This document shows, in pieces, positions 13,098-19,022 of a DNA stretch of 19,022 nucleotides. The DNA lies in assembly GCA_002490425.1 (NCBI GenBank), contig DKTZ01000011.1:75813-94834 (forward strand), in the 5' to 3' direction. Under the pieces are notes generated by a model that saw only the letters and a list, made by a program, of their open reading frames with translations, was not told the DNA's origin and did no database searches. The translations under genes were made by a program, and so were the position numbers. Each line of letters begins with the position of its first letter. Position 1 is the first letter of the stretch. The stretch comes from Ruminococcaceae bacterium UBA7217 (lineage in GTDB: Bacteria; Bacillota; Clostridia; Oscillospirales; Acutalibacteraceae).

Positions 13098-16000
13098 TCA
13101 GTCCTCTTTCGGAGCATAGAGGTCTTTAAGGCGAAGAAGGTGGTCATATCTTGCCTTTGCAGTAGCCTCAGCCTGAGTGAAGAGCTGTTCTGCTCTCTCG
13201 GGGAATGAGCGTGTAAGTGAAGAGTAACGAGCCTCATTCATAATGAAGTCACGGTAGCTCTCGGCGCCTTCCTTAGAGTCAATTGTGAACGGGTTCTTGC
13301 TCTCTGCTTTGAGAGCAGGGTTGTAACGGAACATATTCCAGTAACCGCAGTCAACAGCCTTCTTCATTTCAGCCTGGCAGTTTGTCATACCGCCCTTAAT
13401 TGAATGCATTTCGCAGGGTGCGTATGCAATAATGATTGACGGACCGTGATAAGCCTCAGCCTCTGTAAGAGCCTTGATTGTCTGATTCTGGTCAGCGCCC
13501 ATAGCAATCTGTGCAACATAAACGTAGCCGTAGCTCATTGCAATTTCAGCAAGGCTCTTCTTAGCAATTGCCTTACCTGCCGCCGCGAACTGAGCAACCT
13601 GACCGATGTTAGATGCCTTAGATGCCTGACCGCCTGTGTTTGAGTAAACCTCAGTATCGAATACCATAATGTTTACATCTTCGCCGGAAGCGAGTACATG
13701 GTCAACACCGCCGAAGCCGATGTCGTATGCCCAACCGTCGCCGCCGAAAATCCATACAGATTTCTTTGAAAGGTATTCAGCATTGTCAAGAATGTCTTTC
13801 TTTGTTTCGCAATCGCAGTCGAGAGTCTTAAGAACCTCAACAAGCTTTTCAGATGCAGCCTTGTTTGCGTCGCCGTCGTTAACTGTGTCAAGGTAAGCCT
13901 TTGCAGCGTCGAGAATTTCAGCCGGAGCTTTGCCCTCTTCTACAATAGCGTTAACCTTGCCGATAAGTCTGTTTCTGATTGCGTTCTGACCGAGGTACAT
14001 ACCGAAGCCGTGCTCTGCGTTGTCCTCAAACAGTGAGTTAGCCCATGCAGGACCGTGACCGTTCTTGTCAGTTGTATAGGGTGATGTAGCAGCAGGACCG
14101 CCCCAGATTGATGAGCAGCCTGTTGCATTTGAAATGTACATTCTGTCGCCGAAGAGCTGTGTGATAAGTCTTGCGTAAGATGTTTCAGCACAGCCTGCGC
14201 AGGAGCCTGAGAACTCAAGAAGAGGAGTCTTGAACTGACTGCCGATAACAGTGTTGTTTGCAAGGTCTTCCTTAACAGTTACATTTGCTACCATATAGTC
14301 GAATGCTTCCTGCTTTGCATCCTGTGATTCACGGGATACCATCTTAAGTGAGTTTGTCGGGCAAACGCCTACGCAGACGCCGCAACCCATACAGTCAAGC
14401 GGAGAAACTGCCATTGTGTATTTGTAAACGCCCTTGCCCTTACCCTTCTTCTCAACGATTGTTGCAGAAGCGGGAGCCGCAGCAGCCTCAGCCTCAGTTA
14501 AGGCATAGGGGCGGATTGTAGCGTGCGGGCAAACATAAGAGCACTTGTTGCACTGTGCGCAGGTAGATGCGTCCCACTCGGGAACCATAACTGCAACGCC
14601 GCGCTTCTCATAAGCAGCAGCGCCCTGCTCAAATGTACCGTCAACGTGGTCTTTAAATGCAGAAACGGGGAGTGAATCGCCGTCCATCTTGCCAACGGGT
14701 TTCATAATGTTGTCAACCATCTTGACAAGCTTTGCAGGACCTTCGCTCTTAGCGTCAGCCTCAGCGTCAACAGCATTTGCCCAGTCAGCCGGAACGTTGA
14801 TTTTAACGTAAGCAGATGCACCTGCATCAATTGCCTTTTCGTTCATCTCAACGATTTCTTTACCCTTCTTCATAAACTTCTGTGCTTTTTCCTTCATATA
14901 GCCGATAGCTTCTTCCTCGGGAAGAACCTTGGAAAGTGAGAAGAAAGCAGACTGAAGAACTGTATTTGTTCTCTTGCCGAGACCGATTTTTGCAGCAAGG
15001 TCAATAGCGTTAACAGTGTAAAGCTGAATGTTGTTCTTTGCAATGTACTGTTTTGTTTCAGCGTTAAGCTTTTCGCAAAGCTCTGCTTCGTCCCACTGGC
15101 AGTTAATAAGGAATACGCCGCCGGGTTTAACGTCCTGAACCATCTTGTAGCCCTTTTCTATGTAAGAGGGGTTGTGGCAGGCAACAAAGTCAGCTTTATT
15201 TATATAGTATGAGCTCTTAATGGGCTTGTCGCCGAAACGAAGGTGGGAAATTGTAATACCGCCTGTTTTCTTTGAGTCATACTGGAAATATGCCTGAACA
15301 TATTTGTCGGTATGGTCACCGATAATCTTGATAGAGTCTTTATTAGCGCCAACAGTACCGTCACCGCCGAGACCCCAGAATTTGCACTCGATTGTGCCGT
15401 CTGCCGCGGTAATGGGAGCAGGCTTTTCTTCGAGTGAAAGGTGTGTTACGTCATCGTTAATGCCGATTGTGAACTGACGTGCAGGAGTTTCAGCATTGAG
15501 GTGCTCATAAACTGCAAAGATGCTTGCAGGGGGAGTATCCTTTGAACCGAGACCGTATCTGCCGCCGCAAACCTTAATGCCGTCTCTGCCTTGCTCGTTA
15601 AGAGCGGCAATAACATCAAGGAATAAAGGCTCGCCGATTGAACCTGGCTCTTTTGTTCTGTCAAGAACTGCGATTTTCTTAGCAGTCTGAGGAATAGCGT
15701 CAACAAAATGCTTTGTTGAGAAAGGTCTGTAAAGACGAACCTTAACAAGACCAACCTTTTCGCCCTTTGCCGTAAGATAATCGATAACCTCTTCGGCAAC
15801 GTCGCAAACTGAACCCATTGCTACGATAACTCTTTCAGCATCGGGAGCACCGTAGTAGTTGAAGAGCTTGTAATCTGTGCCGAGCTTTTCGTTAACCTTG
15901 CCCATATACTCTTCAACAATACCGGGAACAGCGTTGTAATATTCGTTACAAGCCTCTCTGTGCTGGAAGAAGATGTCGCCGTTTTCGTGTGAACCGCGCA

Positions 16001-16646
16001 TAACGGGTCTTTCGGGGTTAAGAGCGCGCTTACGGAATGCTTCAACAGCGTCCATATCGCACATCTCTTTAAGGTCTTCAAAATCCCAAACCTTGATTTT
16101 CTGAATTTCATGTGATGTTCTGAAACCGTCAAAGAAGTTAATGAACGGAACTCTTGACTTAATTGTTGCAAGGTGTGCAACAGCGGCAAGGTCCATAACC
16201 TCCTGAGGATTTGTTTCTGCAAGCATTGCAAAGCCTGTCTGACGGCAAGCATAAACGTCTGAATGATCGCCGAAGATGTTAAGTGCATGTGATGCAACGC
16301 AGCGAGCTGAAACGTGGAATACGCAGGGGAGTAATTCACCTGCAATCTTATACATATTCGGGATCATAAGAAGAAGACCCTGAGAAGCAGTATAAGTAGT
16401 TGTGAGCGCACCTGCCGCAAGAGAGCCGTGAACAGTACCCGAAGCGCCTGCTTCCGACTGCATTTCAGCAACCTTTACGGTTGTGCCGAAAATGTTTTTA
16501 AGACCCTGAGCTGACCACTGGTCAACAAAGTCTGCCATGGGGCTTGACGGTGTAATAGGATAAATACCGGCTACTTCAGTGAATGCATAAGAAACATGAG
16601 CAGCGGCATTGTTACCGTCCATAGTCTTTGATTTTCTGACTACCAT
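13098..16646 (-). CDS. nifJ: Pyruvate:ferredoxin (flavodoxin) oxidoreductase
   Basis: This 1182-residue single-chain enzyme oxidises pyruvate and CoA to acetyl-CoA and CO2 while reducing ferredoxin. Domain I begins at the N-terminus with YPITPSSPMAD (about 29-39). A gamma/CoA-type domain with GGRYGLGSKDTPP and a GLGGDGTVGANKDS segment follows near 360-450. Two ferredoxin motifs come next (CAQCNKCSYVCP about 695; CMGCGVCVGVCP about 753), then the C-terminal TPP domain with CAGCAETSYARL, GCSSIWGGPAATSPYTT, GDGWAYDIGFGG (about 970) and NTGGQASKAS. All expected parts are present and intact, and the length is normal for the homodimeric type. AAGGAGG precedes the ATG. It stands alone with its own promoter and terminator. 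Its reduced ferredoxin is the natural electron donor for the hydrogenase encoded at 160-8390. Confidence 0.97.
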   Translation of the reverse strand: MVVRKSKTMDGNNAAAHVSYAFTEVAGIYPITPSSPMADFVDQWSAQGLKNIFGTTVKVAEMQSEAGASGTVHGSLAAGALTTTYTASQGLLLMIPNMYKIAGELLPCVFHVSARCVASHALNIFGDHSDVYACRQTGFAMLAETNPQEVMDLAAVAHLATIKSRVPFINFFDGFRTSHEIQKIKVWDFEDLKEMCDMDAVEAFRKRALNPERPVMRGSHENGDIFFQHREACNEYYNAVPGIVEEYMGKVNEKLGTDYKLFNYYGAPDAERVIVAMGSVCDVAEEVIDYLTAKGEKVGLVKVRLYRPFSTKHFVDAIPQTAKKIAVLDRTKEPGSIGEPLFLDVIAALNEQGRDGIKVCGGRYGLGSKDTPPASIFAVYEHLNAETPARQFTIGINDDVTHLSLEEKPAPITAADGTIECKFWGLGGDGTVGANKDSIKIIGDHTDKYVQAYFQYDSKKTGGITISHLRFGDKPIKSSYYINKADFVACHNPSYIEKGYKMVQDVKPGGVFLINCQWDEAELCEKLNAETKQYIAKNNIQLYTVNAIDLAAKIGLGKRTNTVLQSAFFSLSKVLPEEEAIGYMKEKAQKFMKKGKEIVEMNEKAIDAGASAYVKINVPADWANAVDAEADAKSEGPAKLVKMVDNIMKPVGKMDGDSLPVSAFKDHVDGTFEQGAAAYEKRGVAVMVPEWDASTCAQCNKCSYVCPHATIRPYALTEAEAAAAPASATIVEKKGKGKGVYKYTMAVSPLDCMGCGVCVGVCPTNSLKMVSRESQDAKQEAFDYMVANVTVKEDLANNTVIGSQFKTPLLEFSGSCAGCAETSYARLITQLFGDRMYISNATGCSSIWGGPAATSPYTTDKNGHGPAWANSLFEDNAEHGFGMYLGQNAIRNRLIGKVNAIVEEGKAPAEILDAAKAYLDTVNDGDANKAASEKLVEVLKTLDCDCETKKDILDNAEYLSKKSVWIFGGDGWAYDIGFGGVDHVLASGEDVNIMVFDTEVYSNTGGQASKASNIGQVAQFAAAGKAIAKKSLAEIAMSYGYVYVAQIAMGADQNQTIKALTEAEAYHGPSIIIAYAPCEMHSIKGGMTNCQAEMKKAVDCGYWNMFRYNPALKAESKNPFTIDSKEGAESYRDFIMNEARYSSLTRSFPERAEQLFTQAEATAKARYDHLLRLKDLYAPKED

Positions 16647-16681
16647 GATTTATTTCCTCCTTGAATTGATTACAAAGTAAT

Positions 16682-16697
16682 AGAAATGAAAATTTCT
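16682..16697. promoter_or_regulatory. Inverted repeat in the PFOR leader
   Basis: AGAAAT and ATTTCT arms are separated by GAAA, just downstream of the predicted PFOR transcription start. It might be an operator, but the arms are short and AT-rich. Confidence 0.2.
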
Positions 16698-16709
16698 CAT
16701 ACATTTGAC

Positions 16710-16738
16710 ATTTTAACACTTTTAAATTAAATTGTAAA
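16710..16738 (-). promoter_or_regulatory. Promoter of the PFOR gene
   Basis: On the minus strand TTTACA (16733-16738) and TAAAAT (16710-16715) are separated by 17 bases. This gives a start near 16703 and a leader of about 57 bases before the ATG at 16646. Confidence 0.6.
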
Positions 16739-16818
16739 TATTTTTTTGCAGGGAATTTTGACGTATTCAGGAATATTTTTGGGCAAAACGGACAAATGAG
16801 CAGTTCTTAAGGCTTTAC

Positions 16819-16847
16819 TTGACTAATTGCATATTTTGTTATACAAT
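16819..16847 (+). promoter_or_regulatory. Promoter of the CNNM/CorC-type gene
   Basis: TTGACT (16819-16824) and TACAAT (16842-16847) with a 17-base spacer. It lies about 100 bases from the PFOR promoter and is oriented away from it. Confidence 0.65.
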
Positions 16848-16899
16848 ATAAAAAAGTATATATACCGAAAATATTTTTTTGAATTTAAAGGAGTAAATT

Positions 16900-18264
16900 T
16901 TGTCTATGGACGCAGACCCCGTGAGTATTATTCTAAAACTTTTGGTACTCTTTATTTTAATTCTTGTAAATGCATTTTTTGCAATGAGCGAAATTGCTAT
17001 TATTTCGCTTAATGACAACAAAATTGAAAAAATGGCAGAGGACGGCGACAAAAAGGCCAAGCAGGTTCTAAAGCTTACTAAGGACTCAAGCGGATTTTTA
17101 TCAACAATTCAAATCGGCGTAACGTTGGCGGGCTTTTTGACAAGTGCCACCGCTTCGCAGAGCTTTGCCGTTATGCTGACTGAAAAGGTCGCCGAAACCG
17201 GCATTGTAAACGTTATTCCTGTTGGTGTAATAAGCGCTGTTTCAACCGTGCTTATCACCGTTATTATGTCTTACTTTTCACTTGTGCTCGGTGAGCTTAC
17301 TCCGAAAAAGATTGCAATGCACGCTCCTGAGAAGGTTTCGTTTACGGTTGTTCCCGTGCTGCTTTTTGTAAATAAAGTTGCAAAGCCTTTTGTTAAGCTT
17401 CTTTCTGCATCTACAAACGGAATAATTCGTCTTTTCGGCATAGACCCCAACGAGGACGAAGAGGTTGTTACCGAAGAAGAAATCCGAATGATGGTTGATG
17501 TCGGTCAGGAAAAAGGCGTTATTGAGGACGTTCAAAAGGAAATGATTAACAACATTTTCGAGTTTGACGATATGGACGTTGCAGGTGTTATGACCCACAG
17601 AACGGATATGGACTGTGTCGATTTTGATGACCCGCTTTCCGATATAATCAATATGTCAATTGAGTGCGGTCATTCACGAATTCCTGTTTATAAAGAGGAT
17701 CAGGACAATATTGTCGGCGTAATTTACGTGAAGGATTTTCTTAAATATATCGGCACTTCAATTCCGAAATCAAAGTCTATAAAGGACTTTTTACGTGAAA
17801 CATATTACATTCCCGAAACCAAAAAATGCTCTGAGCTTTTAAATGAAATGCTCGAAAAGCATATTCAAATGGCGGTTGTTGTTGACGAATACGGCGGAAC
17901 GGCAGGTATTGTTACGCTTGAGGACATTTTGGAGTCTATTGTAGGAAATATTCAGGATGAATATGACAATGAGGATGAAGAGATTTCCAAAATTGACGAC
18001 AGTACATTTACTGTTGACGGAATTACATTTATTGATGAGGTGGAAGAGCTGATTGGAATTAAAATTCCCGACGGCGATTATGATACTCTCGGCGGATTTA
18101 TTATAAGTCTTTTAGGCTATCTTCCCAAGGGCGAAAATCAGGACGTAGCGCAGTATGAAAATATTAAATTTACAGTGCTGAACGTTGAAGAGAGAAGAAT
18201 CGGCAAGGTAAAAGTTGAAATTTTACCTGACAATGCTGAAAACGCAGATGCAGATGACGAATAA
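16900..18264 (+). CDS. CNNM/CorC-HlyC family membrane protein (DUF21-CBS-CorC_HlyC)
   Basis: This 454-residue integral membrane protein has the standard layout: a DUF21 membrane domain (about 10-195) with several hydrophobic segments and conserved LNAFFAMSEIAIISL, IQIGVTLAGFL and LGELTPKKIA motifs; a CBS-domain pair (about 210-335) including VMTHRTDMDCVD and HIQMAVVVDEYGGTAGIVTLEDI; and a CorC_HlyC domain (about 350-435) with FTVDG and DYDTLGGFI. The family is linked to Mg2+ or other divalent-metal efflux and tolerance; older haemolysin names are not reliable. AAAGGAG at 16887-16893 favours a TTG start at 16900; an ATG two codons further on (16906) is the alternative. The tail is very acidic. 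It overlaps queH by eleven bases at its end. Confidence 0.92.
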   Translation: MSMDADPVSIILKLLVLFILILVNAFFAMSEIAIISLNDNKIEKMAEDGDKKAKQVLKLTKDSSGFLSTIQIGVTLAGFLTSATASQSFAVMLTEKVAETGIVNVIPVGVISAVSTVLITVIMSYFSLVLGELTPKKIAMHAPEKVSFTVVPVLLFVNKVAKPFVKLLSASTNGIIRLFGIDPNEDEEVVTEEEIRMMVDVGQEKGVIEDVQKEMINNIFEFDDMDVAGVMTHRTDMDCVDFDDPLSDIINMSIECGHSRIPVYKEDQDNIVGVIYVKDFLKYIGTSIPKSKSIKDFLRETYYIPETKKCSELLNEMLEKHIQMAVVVDEYGGTAGIVTLEDILESIVGNIQDEYDNEDEEISKIDDSTFTVDGITFIDEVEELIGIKIPDGDYDTLGGFIISLLGYLPKGENQDVAQYENIKFTVLNVEERRIGKVKVEILPDNAENADADDE

Positions 18265-18877
18265 TATTAACTATCAAAAACAGCTTGACAAAATAATTCA
18301 GGGACTGGGCGACGTTGCCCCGTCCCTGCTTTTGCATACCTGCTGTGCGCCGTGCAGCAGTTATTGCATTGAATATCTTTCAAACTACTTTAATATTACC
18401 GTGCTTTATTATAACCCAAACATTTACCCTGAAAGCGAGTATAATCACAGAAAGAGCGAACAAATCCGTCTTATAGGGGAAATGAAAACGAAATACCCTG
18501 TAAAATTTATTGACTGCGATTTTGAAAGCGAAAAGTTTTATGAAACGGTAAAGGGTATGGAAAATTGCCGTGAGGGCGGCGAGCGGTGCTTTAAATGCTA
18601 CCGATTACGCCTCACAAAAGCGGCAAAGGTTGCGAGCGAAAACGGCTTTGACTGGTTCACAACCTCACTTACAATAAGCCCGTTAAAAAATGCGCAGAAA
18701 ATCAATGAAATCGGCGAAGAACTTGCAAACGAATATAATGTTAAATTTTTACCGTCGGATTTCAAAAAAAAAGAGGGCTTTAAGCGCTCAATTGAGCTGT
18801 CAAAGAAATATAATCTTTACCGCCAGAACTATTGCGGCTGTGTTTATTCCTACAAACGCCTTGTAAACGGCGATTGA
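18254..18877 (+). CDS. queH: Epoxyqueuosine reductase QueH (DUF208)
   Basis: The 207-residue protein matches QueH, the non-QueG enzyme that reduces epoxyqueuosine to queuosine in the tRNA wobble position. Diagnostic motifs are LLHTCCAPCSSYC near the N-terminus (paired cysteines for the Fe-S/metal site), YYNPNIYPESEYNHRK, CFKCYRLRL, FTTSLTISPLKN and the C-terminal YCGCVYSYKRL. The ATG at 18254 overlaps the stop of the membrane-protein gene; an ATG two codons earlier (18248) is equally possible and neither has a strong ribosome binding site, so translational coupling is likely. No other queuosine genes are nearby. The product is complete. Confidence 0.93.
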   Translation: MTNNINYQKQLDKIIQGLGDVAPSLLLHTCCAPCSSYCIEYLSNYFNITVLYYNPNIYPESEYNHRKSEQIRLIGEMKTKYPVKFIDCDFESEKFYETVKGMENCREGGERCFKCYRLRLTKAAKVASENGFDWFTTSLTISPLKNAQKINEIGEELANEYNVKFLPSDFKKKEGFKRSIELSKKYNLYRQNYCGCVYSYKRLVNGD

Positions 18878-18939
18878 TAATCATTATATTGTTTGTTATA
18901 TTTATGTTGATGAATATAATTTATATTGTATGATATATT

Positions 18940-19022
18940 TGTAGGGGATGATGAGTCTTGCCTGCCGGCTCGGTCGGTGCTTTTGCTTGCTGTTGCAATC
19001 AAAGGTTGCCACCGGCAACCCG
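18940..19022. repeat. GC-richer noncoding end segment with inverted repeat, possibly a dispersed element
   Basis: After an AT-rich spacer the composition shifts sharply from about 18941. The segment contains GCCTGCCGGC-type self-complementary stretches and a perfect GGTTGCC-ACC-GGCAACC inverted repeat at 19004-19020. No ORF is credible. It looks like part of a dispersed intergenic repeat, cut by the window edge; its extent cannot be judged. Confidence 0.4.

Noticed and set aside
13446..16345. Long open frames on both strands overlapping the PFOR gene.
   Set aside because: They are shadows of a well-conserved gene, with low-complexity Leu/Ser/Arg-rich translations and no ribosome binding sites.

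Overview
The window looks like the chromosome of a strictly anaerobic, fermentative Firmicute of the class Clostridia, most likely a gut-type Oscillospirales/Ruminococcaceae relative. The reasons are the NAD(H)-linked [FeFe] hydrogenase set, pyruvate:ferredoxin oxidoreductase, AGGAGG-type ribosome binding sites, TTGACA/TATAAT-type promoters and moderately AT-rich DNA. No phage, insertion sequence, tRNA, rRNA or CRISPR array is visible.

Region 1 (1-8440) is one long plus-strand hydrogen-metabolism operon. It opens with hndA (NuoE-like). A six-gene block of signalling-type genes follows: DRTGG domain, RsbW-like ATPase, HydS/HsfB-type [FeFe] hydrogenase, second DRTGG domain, PHP phosphoesterase, and a second histidine-kinase-like ATPase. 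The operon closes with hndB, hndC (NuoF-like) and hndD (catalytic HydA). HndABCD is the electron-bifurcating/confurcating hydrogenase that balances reduced ferredoxin and NADH against H2. The embedded block looks like a sensor/regulator module built around a hydrogenase homologue whose proton-relay cysteine is alanine. A probable internal promoter precedes hndB and a hairpin terminator follows hndD. This block is the most interesting system in the window; its output is not known from sequence.

Region 2 (8459-13068) is accessory. It holds an MltG/YceG-like lipoprotein behind a tiny upstream ORF and hairpin, then a gene-poor stretch with several terminator hairpins and a truncated copy of an XRE-regulator gene start. 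Next comes a minus-strand pair, an ECF sigma factor and an overlapping polytopic membrane protein (probable sigma partner). Divergent from that pair is an intact XRE regulator with one membrane anchor. An 84-bp direct repeat (two mismatches), containing promoter, ribosome binding site and first codons of the XRE gene, flanks the sigma pair on both sides. The divergent intergenic region carries three TATTCTAT repeats 31-33 bp apart and a CTATGA-T-TCATAG dyad.

Region 3 (13098-19022) holds pyruvate:ferredoxin oxidoreductase on the minus strand, the main source of the reduced ferredoxin that the hydrogenase uses. Divergent from it are a CNNM/CorC-family membrane protein and queH (epoxyqueuosine reductase), overlapping by a few bases. 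The window ends in a GC-richer noncoding segment with inverted repeats that is cut by the edge and resembles a dispersed intergenic repeat.
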